From the NCBI GenBank assembly GCA_013076295.1, contig RQOL01000861.1, forward strand, positions 4,690,235 to 4,754,234: 64,000 nucleotides of DNA. Reading direction: 5' to 3'. The notes below the pieces were generated by a model. That model did not search any database and was not told the origin of the DNA. It saw only the letters and a program-made list of their open reading frames with translations. The position numbers and the translations under genes are program-made. Source of the stretch: Sanderia malayensis (Eukaryota; Cnidaria; Scyphozoa; Semaeostomeae; Pelagiidae). Shown piece after piece: positions 30,895 through 41,146 of the stretch. Positions within the stretch are counted from its first letter, which is position 1. Every line of letters begins with the position of its first letter.

Positions 30895-32845
30895 CTTTAA
30901 CAACAACCCGTGTCGTGTGTGAAATGCTTCCAATAGAATTCCTAGCTTCGCACGTGTAATATCCGTGATCTCTCGGCCGCACTGGCATTATCTCCAGATC
31001 GCCGTGCGGCAGAAATTTATGCCGCACGTCATTGCTTACGGTTGTCCCTTCTTTCTTCCAAGTGACGGTTGGTCGCGGATAGCCGTCAACGCGGCATTTC
31101 AGCTGTGCGGCGTTCCCAGATATGGCCTCCATGCTGTCGTATTTCTCAAGGAATTTCGGTAGGGCTAAAAATGGAGGGAGATTAATGCAGACAAAGGCAA
31201 TGATTATGTAGATGCTAATGGCTATGTCAATGACGGCTTATATTTTTGAATAATTCAGACTAACATTTCCGTATACGATACCAGACAATACTATATTTTT
31301 CTGTACAGTGCCATGCTATACTATTCTACACTATACTGTGCTATACTGTACTACACTGTTCTATACTGCACTATACTGTTCTATAGTGTACTATACTTTT
31401 CTATACTGTACTATACTGTTCTATACTATACTATACTATACTGTTCTATACTGTACTATACTGTTCTATACTGTTCTATACTGTACTATACCCATCTATA
31501 CTGTACTATACTCTTCTATACTGTACTATACTCTTCTATACTGTACTATACTGTTCTATACTGTACAATACTGTAATATACTGTTCTATACTGTACTATA
31601 TTGCACTATACTGTACTATACTGTACTATATTGCACTATACTATACTATACTGTTCTATACTGTAATATACTGCGCTATACTATACTATACTGTTCTATA
31701 CAGTACTATACAGTACTATACTGTTCTATACTGTACAATACTGTACAATACTGTAATATACTGTTCTATACTGTACTATATTGCACTATACTGTACTATA
31801 CTGTACTATATTGCACTATACTATACTATACTGTACTATACTGTTGTATACTGTAATATACTGTGCTATAATGTACAATACTATACTATACTGTTCTATA
31901 CTGTAATATACTGCGCTATACTATACTATACTGTTCTATACAGTACTATACTGCTCTATACTGTAATATACTGTGCTATATTGTATTCCGATACTATACT
32001 ATACTGTACAATACTGTTTTATACTGTATTACTGCACGATACTGTACTATATTGTACTTTGCTGTATTGTGTTGCATGCACAAGTACTTACATTCTCGAT
32101 CAGCCAAAGTAAGCTTCACTTTGACGATGACACTACCATAGCCATTCTTCAACAAGCACTCGTACACTCCGATGTCCGCGTGTCTGACAGAGAGGATCCT
32201 CAGTGTTCCGTCGTCTTTCACGTTGAAACGTCGGTTGCGGGGCAGATTGAAACCGCCCCGCTGCCACGCCGCGTACCGCCGCCTTTTCCCTCCACAGGGA
32301 ATCAAGACAGTCGAGCCTGGCGTCGCAATGACGTCACGGGTGACCTCGTTTTCAACGGGAGCGGCTGAAAAAAAATCGACAAAAATAAAAAATTATTCGA
32401 AAAATTCGGGCCATCCTTCTTATTCAGTGAACATCCGCATATAAGAACCTGTGAGTTCTATATCCAGCCTATTGTTCAAACACAATCGCCTATTGTTCAA
32501 ATACAATGGCCTATTGTTCAAATACAATAGCCTATTGTCTCTTCTATTGTTTTCAGCAGGGTTTTCACTGGTTCTTATATGCGGGTGTTTGCTGTACCTA
32601 TTTAATTTATCTAATGATTGGTCATAATACTCTATACAAACTATCGAGAGATGCATGCTGCAAGATGGCATGGTAAGGAAGATCAAATTTGAATGGCACT
32701 GTGTATTGCAAAGACCGCCATATTCTCTGGAATAGATACTCCAGCAAACTTACTGCAGTTGAGATCGCTTTCCGTCAGGGTCGATAGAATTCTCCCGCGT
32801 TTACTCAACGGTTTGAAGCAGGTGGCGACGACTTGCGCCGAAAAC
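30895..32845 (-). CDS. LRR-Ig cell-surface protein, 3 exons visible, both ends missing
   Basis: Three minus-strand exons join in phase. 32845-32754 encodes a partial LRR C-terminal cap (VATCFKPLSKRGRILS...DLNC). 32364-32092 encodes an Ig domain (STVLIPCGG, then W, then HADIGVYECLL). 31164-30895 encodes an I-set Ig domain (AAQLKCRVDGYPRPTVTWKK ... RDHGYYTCEARN). The two Ig exons start and end in phase 1, typical of shuffled Ig domains. An LRR cap followed by Ig domains fits peroxidasin or LRR-Ig adhesion proteins; without the rest I cannot choose. Upstream LRR exons would lie above 32846, in repeat-rich DNA; downstream exons lie across the gap. Confidence 0.8.
31310..32055. repeat. 10-bp satellite CTATACTGTA in the Ig-gene intron
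   Basis: About 75 near-tandem copies of CTATACTGTA / CTATACTGTT, filling most of the 927-bp intron between the two Ig exons. It lies in an AT-rich context. Higher-order blocks recur (for example 31570-31640 and 31750-31820). Open frames inside it (YYTVLYC-type peptides) are artefacts of period 10. Confidence 0.95.
32425..32594. mobile_element. 170-bp MITE, same family as 54613-54792
   Basis: Ends CAGTGAACATCCGCATATAA and, inverted, CAGCAAACACCCGCATATAA; TA on the right flank, TT on the left. The middle holds four short copies of CCTATTGTTCAAATACAAT. Confidence 0.8.
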
Positions 32846-33067
32846 CTGCGCACGTAATCTTTTATTGTCGATTAAGCTATCTCAAGAAATTGGGCGGTTA
32901 GCCTACCGGCCCGGATTGCTTGAGCAAAGAAAGGCATTTACGGTCGGTGATTCCGACAAACTCCGGCCGGTACACCAGGCAGTACTGACCGAATGGTCAA
33001 ACTACAGAACAATGACTGAAATCATAATGCACATCAATAAACAATAATAAGGAGAGGGAGGGTGGGA

Positions 33068-33336
33068 GAAATTGTGCTAGCTCTCTGAGTTCCAACGAAG
33101 AATGATTAGAAATGCTACATGTGTATTCCTATATGCCCCAAATATTTAATCCTACAAACGTGCCGCGCAGTCGCGTGGCAAGTCTCCAGTGCCCCAATAT
33201 CCAGGGTGTTATTGAAATAGCCATACGTGTTGATGAAGGACTTAACCCGTGCCGCCATCTCCACACGAATAATATTATCAGCGAGCGAAGCAATTTCTTT
33301 CAACCTTAACCATTTTTAAATTGCATTTAAAATCAT
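33068..33336. repeat. 270-bp direct repeat, left copy (right copy 37072-37342)
   Basis: Starts GAAATTGTGCTAGCTCTCTG and ends TTTAAAATCAT in both copies, with very few differences, 3.7 kb apart. It does not begin TG or end CA, so I do not call it an LTR. The right copy ends 4 bp before the long inverted-repeat element. Confidence 0.85.
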
Positions 33337-33779
33337 TTAAGCTATCTCAAGAAATTGGGCGGTTAGCCTACCGGCCGGATTGCTTGAGCAAAGAAGGCAT
33401 TTACGGTCGGTGATTCCGACAAACTCCGTCCACAGAACACGTAGTGTGACCCCACGAATCCCGAACGTAAAGACTACAACTTTTGATACTCATTTCTTAA
33501 TTCTAACCTTATAGGTAATAGTGAATTAATACTAGTTGGTTTGGGAGCTAGCAATTCCCCCCATCTCCCCAAACAATAACCCTTAGCAAAAAATGGCAGA
33601 TCAGGAACAAATGGCTAAGACAAAAGTTTAATATACGCAATCAAAAAATCATAATGGAGGCCCTGACTGACGACACCACCGGGCAGCCGCCGTGACCTCC
33701 TAAGGAAAACAATAGCCAAAAAGGAAGGCTGCAGGCATAAGGCCACGCAAGCCCAAAAGGCGTGGCATTTTTCATCGGT

Positions 33780-33975
33780 GGTAGCTACCTTCAACGAGGC
33801 ATTTAACAACTGCACCTTCAACGAGGTATACTTTATCACTGCAACCTCCGAGGAGGTATTTCAAACACTGCACCTTCAGCGAGGTGTTTTTATATTGCAA
33901 CCTTCAGCGAGGTATTTTTTTATTGGAACCTTCAACGAGGTCTTTGAGCACTGCATCATCAACGAGGTACTGGAA
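33780..33975. repeat. Degenerate minisatellite with core ACCTTCAACGAGGTA
   Basis: Six to seven units of about 28-32 bp, each with a core like ACCTTCAACGAGGTA and diverged spacers. Non-coding. Confidence 0.8.
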
Positions 33976-34904
33976 AACGATAGCCAATGGATTTGATCAA
34001 AGCAACGCATTTGTTTTTCCAGGGCCGCTGATAACGTCGAGTCTGATAGTAATAGGGTCCACACGTGACGTTGGCTACAATTCAGAATAGAAATAAAAGG
34101 AATTACCCAGATGGTTAAATAAATAGCAAGAATAATGACGAAGTATGAGTAACGACGATTTAAATAGCTATACTTAACTCTCTTGAGCCCCTTGTGACAA
34201 CGCATAAGGGGCAGTGGTCAGCTGACTTTGTGGTAGCTTTATGTACGGTTCGTAAGCTGTGCTTGACCAGCGGCTAATAACTTGGATCAGGTGGGCTGAC
34301 AGGCCGACAGAAGCCGCGTAATCGCGGCCCGGACCCAGAAACTGTGTAGCCACCATGTTTTGGGCCCTTTATATTCGCGCAATATGACTGGAAATAATCA
34401 TGCGAGGAAGACTCACTCACTGTAAAGCTCGTTCCAAACTGGTCTGGTTTGAGAATGGTTGTCGGATTAATTGCAAACTAAATTACGATTAGGAGCTACA
34501 CCTTCGATGAAGTACGAGAAAATGCTACAACTGCCACGAGGCAGAAAACCGCAACTGTAACTAAACACAAGCATTGTATCTGCAACGAGTGATTACCCCC
34601 ATTTCCCGAATGTAAGATGGCTTAAAGCAGCTGTATATACTTGACAAACATCGCGATTTGGTGGAATGTGCAATCAGTGTGACAAATTCAACTTCAATTT
34701 CAAATTCGTGTAAATCAGCAACAATCCAATAGTTGTTGACTCACGACGCATGCGTCGTGTAGTCTATATGGCCAAGTTTCTCGGATAACAATGGTTCGAT
34801 TGTCCGGACAAAATTCTTGTACCATCAGGTATTTCGAAATTTGAAATTCTAAAATTTTCCCATACAAATCTCTCCTAAAAAGTCGCGCGCAAAATTTTAT
34901 TCTT

Positions 34905-35243
34905 ATGCAAATTAGGAGATCATGCAAGCTGTCATTATTCTCAGTTGCTGGTTTGGTTATTAATTTTATTCGTGCGTTACCAGAATCAAGAAGGCCCAAA
35001 AAACGCCATTTTCATTTCGACAAAGAACACAGGAGCCGCCCTCCCGTCGCGGGGACAAATCGACAAAAACTAATGCCCGCAAGCGGAAGAGAAAAACCGC
35101 GCGGAAGTGCAGTAGGCCCCAATCACAATTCGCACCACCACCATGTCCCATTGTTTCTAGCAGGGGACATTAAAAGCAATCCCCGTCCAGAAAACCCCGA
35201 CCCCAGACTCCAAACCGTTGATGATTACGTGCATTCAATTTAG
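34905..35243 (+). pseudogene. Possible non-LTR retroelement remnant with decayed 2A-like motif
   Basis: A 112-residue open frame containing PLFLAGDIKSNPRPENPDP. The stretch resembles the 2A-like signature GD(I/V)ExNPGP found near the N-terminus of many LINE proteins of marine invertebrates, but the E is changed and the critical Gly before the last Pro is Arg. No reverse transcriptase motif follows before the stop. Call is tentative. Confidence 0.35.
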
Positions 35244-37346
35244 TTTTCTTTTCAATCTGGGGCTGTCCAAATTTATTCATCTGTCCTTGGGTATTGTTTT
35301 GTTTGCATGAAGTCACATCAACAACGATTTGTTTTTGGTTTTCAAACTGAGTGTACTTTTCAAAACATATAGTTTTAATCAAATGCTAGATGCTTGAGTG
35401 TATAGGCCGTGAGTCCCCTGAGGGGTCACTTTAATTTAATTTAGGTTGATAGAAAACGGATTAAAGAACAAAATAGGGTACAACATCATCTCTAGATATA
35501 GTTGCCTAGGACATTGGGAAGAACCGAAACGGGTTGCGAGCCCAGCGCCCTAATTTTTTCCTAAGCGATCAGTTTGGAGATTCTGCGAAGGTGGTAACAA
35601 ACTAGGCCAGATTGAGAGAGAAAGTATTCGCAATTTCAAATCAAGCTATTCCTGTCTGAAAGGTCAGCATGTGCAGATAACGAAAGAGCCCCAAATAAGG
35701 CTGGATGAAGGATATTGCCGCCAGCCACTTGTATGTGTTGTAAGGGTGGCGACGTACGCAAAATAGAAGCAAAATTGAGCATGGGTGTTAAATATTAAAC
35801 TGTAGGTATTTGAATGAAACACACACTCATCAGAATTGGCCCACTACTTCTAAACGGAAACAGCGTCTCCGACAAACAGCACCGAAATCATGCCCAATGT
35901 CAGATTATGCTAAATTTTTTCCGCCAAATAACGATTACTATTCAAAATATACCAAAGCATAATACTATGCTGGGTTTGGTCACTGTTTGGGATACTTATT
36001 GTGAACCTGTTCGGTTTAGGGTGAACAGTTTTTGTTTCTGCCCGCAAACAAGTACAAATATGGCCTTGAAATAGGAAAATAAACCAATCAGAGACAGATA
36101 CCCCTGTTGTTGCCACACCCTGGCGGCAAGGGCGATAGATTTGTGATTTTCACGGATTTTCACGGATACACCCTTTCCAAATTTGAGGGAAAAACCAGAA
36201 AGCAAGCTACTGTATCATGGCAAAACAGCTAAGAAGGGTGATGCTAGTAGTAAAGTAACGAAAACTGTAAATCCTTGTGTGATAATGACTTTCAGGCTAC
36301 CGAACCTACAAACTTGCTGGTGGGACATTTGTAATGCTTTAAAAATAATACAGCCGTACTCATTAGCATTTGAGAATTGATATCGAGACAACTAATTGAC
36401 ATTGCAATCGCATGACAAGGGCCGAATGCCCAGGCTAAACGTCACAAACAAGCCTGAACGGACGTGCCCTTGCTTTGCATGGCAGAAATATACTTAGATT
36501 TTGTGCAAAATTTCCCCCCAGATGTTCTAGAATCAGCAGCACCTACTTCCAACCTGGGATCCCTGGTCTAAAGCTATAAATATACAAGCTATAAATATAC
36601 CAGAAGTGAGCGAAACTACAAGCAAGAAAAACCCCAAACATGAAGTGGCGTTAAATGAAAACATAATAGGCGTACAGTGGTGGGGGATATCAAGAGGAGG
36701 AGATGATAAAAACAACCCTAGTGGCCATGGATAACAAGGAAGCAGAAAATAGGCCATCCCCAGTTAGTTACTCTCCTACAGTAAGAAGAAGGGAGGCGAA
36801 ATCACACGCAAAATATGCTGACTAGATGAACAGCAAAGTAAGCTAAGCCTAGTTCAATGATGCACGTGCAGGAAATAATTGGTACCCAAATACAAATATT
36901 AAGAAACGACCTCACCGGGATAGCTTGTATATGCTTGTATATGTGGCTCTGAGAGGTAGCTATGGAAGGCATCGGCCAGTCGGGCGTCATATTGTGTTGT
37001 GATCAGCAGTAAACGACGAACTTCCCAGAACATATTTATCATATGTGAGAGAAGAGAGAACACAACATAAGGAAATTGTGCTAGCTCTCTGAGTTCCAAC
37101 GAAGAATGATTAGAAATGCTACATGTGTATTCCTATATGCCCCAAATATTTAATCCCTACAAACGTGCCGCGCCAGTCGCGTGGCAAATCTCCAGTGCCC
37201 CAATATCCAGGGTGTTATTGAAATAGCCATACGTGTTGATGAAGGACTTAACCCGTGCCGCCATCTCCACACGAATAATATTATCAGCGAGCGAAGCAAT
37301 TTCTTTCAACCTTAACCATTTTTAAATTGCATTTAAAATCATCAAA

Positions 37347-38917
37347 ACGCTCTTTAACCGGAAATGAATTTTCATTGGCTAACGCGATTTTTCTTAGCGA
37401 CGTGGTAGCAACGGATCTGGCCATGGATCTTCACAGTGAAAAGCCTATGGAGCTGCGCCTAACTCATGTTTTAAAAGTGGTTTTATCGCGTTATTTTGGT
37501 AAAATATTGAACAAAATATGTTTTTCTTGCGGGTTCGTATATGATATTTCAAATTTGTCAAGTTTTTTCAAACATTTTTCACTTCTGGGTTTTATTTTCG
37601 CTTTGTCAAAACATACCAAATTTAGGCTCGTCCGCCAGTCAATTGGTCAGTAAACTCAATTATTAGGGTTATACTTCATTTCAATCGAGGAAATACAAAT
37701 TCTAGAAAATACTAATCATAAATAGTGCGGGTTCGTGCTTTCTCGTTAGTTTTCAAACGCAGCTAATGTACGAAATGTTATGTTTCACTTGTATGAGGAG
37801 TGCAGACAGACATGAATATGAATTGCGCATTCGTAAATGTTATATTTTTCTTTAATTGATTTTGACCTTTTTTGATAGTAGGATGGCATAATCTCACCAT
37901 TTCAGAATTTTTGCAAATAAATAGATGGCATTTTTCCAAGTAAATTCTCTTTTGCTACATCAATAGTTTTGAGCTGTTTTGCTGTCCATATTACAAAATG
38001 GGTCCATTCAATACGGGCTGATGTCAGTTCAGCTTGTACTTGATCCCATTGGGGATGAAAGATGGAATAATATAAGGTTCAAATGTATAAAACACTTGCT
38101 TGAGTAATATATGAAAGTCACAGGAAATAACATTCAACCAACTGGCTTGGACTTTTCCAAGTATATTAATAAGGTGCACCCTGGATGGAGTCACTGAAAC
38201 ACCCTCTAATAAAAGTAAGAGGGACCTTGGAGATCAAACGACCCTATTGAAGTAGCACATTCGAAAGATGCTCAGGCTTAACTGAAGGTCTAAGTTAAAG
38301 AGGATAGTTTCTAACTTGCAAAGAATGTAAATTAGATAGAGAATAAAATTGCTGATTTTAATGCAGCTGCACTGCTATCAGTCAGTCTTGAATGGGCCTT
38401 TTGTTATATGGACACAGAACAACTCAGAACTGCATATTGATGTAGTCTGTAAAACATTAGCTTCCACAAGGGGCGTTTGAAATTAACCAAGACAGCACAA
38501 ACCCGCACCATTTCCTCAAATGATTATTATTTATGATTAGTGTTTTCTGCAATTCATCATTTGCTTAATCGAAATGAAACATAACCCCAAAAATTGAGTT
38601 ACTGACCAATTGACTAGCGGACGGGCCTAAATTTGTATAGATATATAGGCACATTTTGCACACCGCAAAATACAGCCGAGAAACAAAAATAGACAAAAAA
38701 ACTTGACAAATTCGAAATATCATATACGAACCCGCAAGAAAAGCATATTTTGTTCAATATTTGCCAAAATAACGCGATAAACCCACTTTTAAAACATGAG
38801 TTAGGCGCAGCTCCATAGGCTTTTCACTGTGAAGATCCATCATGGCCAGACCCGTTGCTACCACGTCGCTAAGAAAAATCGCGTTAGCCAATGAAATTCA
38901 TTCCGGTTAAAGAGCGT
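37347..38917. mobile_element. 1.57-kb element with about 400-bp inverted repeats
   Basis: The left arm (37347 to about 37745) begins ACGCTCTTTAACCGGAAATG. The right arm (about 38500 to 38917) is its reverse complement with small differences, and the two share the distinctive stretch GTTAGGCGCAGCTCCATAGG (inverted sense). The central 750 bp has no long open frame. This is a fold-back type, non-autonomous DNA element. The frame at 37327-37653 is a by-product of the arm. Confidence 0.85.
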
Positions 38918-40021
38918 ATTCAGTAATGGCTGTTTCAACGAAAGGCAGAAGTTTGATTTCGCGATGAAAGTTCTGATTGAAACAATGTTTGACTTTATGA
39001 TTTTTTATTTAACTAAAACATAGCTGTAATTAATATTTAACTTGCAAGTTATAATTTATATCAATAAGCATTCATAAAATTCATGTTTTGCCATAATGCT
39101 GTTAAATATTCACGTAGAACTTTGATTTAGGCTAGTGAGTAAGTTGATGTTTTGAGAATTGCAAGAAAACAAGTTTCGTTATGAAATTATATTTTACATA
39201 TATTTTCTAATGGAACTTTTTAAAAAGAGACAACTACACCGACAGTGTTAATAACAATGACTCACAAACTTCCAGACCTGGTTTGGTCGCGCCCAATACC
39301 GTTGATAAATAAAAATGATAAATATATATACTATGGGAAGTTTCATATATTTCATATGGTACCAGCGTGCAGTGTATATACCACATACTGTATACGTATG
39401 TGTTGTTGATTTTGTCCGTGGAAGAGAGGTCGCTTTTGCAATACAATTAGCTACCAAGTCTTGGGTAGGAGAAAACATTTGTCTCTTGAATTTGTTGCAC
39501 ACATGTCGCATTAATCGAGGCTTTACCGTAATGTCTTCGGTGAAATAATACTGAATGTTACCAGCTCTTTAAAACATATACAGTCAACTCTGTCTACTTC
39601 GAACACCCTGGGGAAGCGTGAAAATGCTCGAATTACAAGAAGTTCGAATTATAGAGGTTTGTTTTATAGAATTGGTTCATTTGGTGATCCTTGAAGGGAC
39701 AGAGAATTTCGTTCGAATTATACAAAGTTCGAATTACACGAGTTCGAACTATGCAGATTTGACTGTATACACCAAACTTATGCTTATGCCAAGCAATCGT
39801 TCATCAGTAGAGATGCATCCACCTAACGGATTCTGGCAATAAGGCTCTTATTGTAATATACACTGAAATCCCGCATTAATTTTGCATTCAACGTATTGCT
39901 AGAACACAATAGGCTAATTGTTTTAGCAGAAATATCAGTCTGAAGGCTCTCTTCCATGCAGATTTTCACAGTGCACATGGGCCGTAATTGTATACAGGTT
40001 AATTAAAATGAGTCCAGTGCT
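38918..40021. other. Intergenic; one MITE, otherwise nothing recognised
   Basis: AT-rich sequence with one 185-bp inverted-repeat element at 39581-39765. No supported gene. Confidence 0.6.
39581..39765. mobile_element. 185-bp MITE with CAGTCAA ends
   Basis: Ends CAGTCAACTCTGTCTACTTC and, inverted, CAGTCAAATCTGCATAGTTC; TA on both sides. Internal TTCGAATTA/TAATTCGAA motifs. Related in style to the pogo-like elements at 28691 and 45498. Confidence 0.8.
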
Positions 40022-41146
40022 CTAGTCTGTATGAAAGCAAAACATGTCTTGTTCGCTTGTTATGCGTGAGAGAACTACGCAATGTTGTTCAGTCTGGCTT
40101 GTGAACCGTACTGTTGGGTGCGAATGGTGGTACGTGTGTCTTACAGACCGCATGGCCAGAATCTCTTCAGGCATTTCCTCACCAAAAAACCATTTACGAA
40201 TCGCCGCGCGGATCGCGCTGTTCAGAACGCAGAGGAGCACTTGCTTGAGAATCGGACAGACGAGCATTATGAAAACCGACCAGTACAACGCTAGACCGGT
40301 AGTTACGTCTGAGACTCCGCCCGTGTTGTTCATGATCGATTGGACAACGATAATCGGCATGAAACACACAACAATCGTTAGGAACAGCCCGAACGTTACG
40401 CCGGCTTGTTTCAGTTCGACGCGGCGTCTTCTCAGCACGGTCTGCTTCGCTTCGACTATCGAACACTGTCGTATTCTCTTGTGCATACTGCGAGCCGTGA
40501 GCATTATCCTGCCGTGTATGAGAATAAGCAGTGCCACGATAATATACATGATTATGTTCAGGTACTGAAGCTCGTTATGCTGCTCCGTTGCGTAGAATCT
40601 AAGAATCGTGAACGATACAATGGCTGGTAGATTGAGAAGACAGCACACTGAGACGGCGATTTTAGTGCTCATAAAATTACAGTAGGCGAACGGGAAGAAT
40701 ATCAGCAAGTATCTATCCAGTGATACGGCTAAGAATGAGAGAAACGATGATATCGTCATTATATAATGCAATGCGTTGAATATCTTGAACAGTAGTGGTA
40801 GTATTGGTGCGCTAGCTGTCGTGTTTTGTATCCATACGAGCAAATACGCCGTGAAGGTTGGCTGCAGTGTGATTGCCGTGATCAGATCCAGGATTGTCAT
40901 GTTGACGAGAAACACTCGAGTTCCTTCGCTGAAGTTTCTCGCGCTGGTTATGCCCTTCAACGCGCACACGTCCAATAGAACCGCCACGATGTTCAGTATC
41001 GTATTGAGTATGCTGATTGCGAGGAAATTGCTTTTTAGTATTCGCAGTATGGACAGTGCATTTGTGTGCATCGGGTTCACAGTCGTAAGAGTCGTCGTGT
41101 TTGACAAACTTGAAATATTCCCTCCGATAATGCCAGACATTGTCAT
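40022..41146 (-). CDS. Class A (rhodopsin-like) orphan GPCR, single exon
   Basis: 374 residues with seven hydrophobic segments and an N-terminus bearing Asn-glycosylation sequons (NIS, NTT). TM1 carries LNIVAVLLDV, TM2 NMTILDLITAI (Asp2.50), TM3 ends SLDRYL (DRY). TM6 has CFMP in place of CWxP. TM7 reads CPILKQVL where NPxxY is expected, so Asn7.49 and Tyr7.53 are both lost. I see no Cys at the top of TM3 or in loop 2, so the usual disulfide is absent. Intronless and complete from Met to stop. Ligand unknown; it could be a peptide or orphan receptor of an invertebrate-specific expansion. Confidence 0.85.
   Translation of the reverse strand: MTMSGIIGGNISSLSNTTTLTTVNPMHTNALSILRILKSNFLAISILNTILNIVAVLLDVCALKGITSARNFSEGTRVFLVNMTILDLITAITLQPTFTAYLLVWIQNTTASAPILPLLFKIFNALHYIMTISSFLSFLAVSLDRYLLIFFPFAYCNFMSTKIAVSVCCLLNLPAIVSFTILRFYATEQHNELQYLNIIMYIIVALLILIHGRIMLTARSMHKRIRQCSIVEAKQTVLRRRRVELKQAGVTFGLFLTIVVCFMPIIVVQSIMNNTGGVSDVTTGLALYWSVFIMLVCPILKQVLLCVLNSAIRAAIRKWFFGEEMPEEILAMRSVRHTYHHSHPTVRFTSQTEQHCVVLSRITSEQDMFCFHTD

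Larger units (their letters stand above)
32846..37346. other. Repeat-rich intergenic or intronic stretch, no intact gene
   Basis: Contains two pairs of direct repeats (32872-32965 with 33340-33431; 33068-33336 with 37072-37342), a 30-bp degenerate minisatellite (33780-33975) and a possible retroelement remnant (34905-35243). I see no exon continuing the LRR-Ig gene and no other supported gene. Confidence 0.6.

Noticed and set aside
31308..31856. 182-residue frame of YYTVLYC repeats
   Set aside because: By-product of a 10-bp satellite inside an intron; no codon or domain signal.
33068..37342. Direct repeats considered as retrotransposon LTRs
   Set aside because: No TG...CA ends, no primer binding site or polypurine tract seen, and no gag/pol frame inside.
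37327..37653. 108-residue frame in the fold-back element as a transposase
   Set aside because: It lies in the inverted arm and has no catalytic motif.
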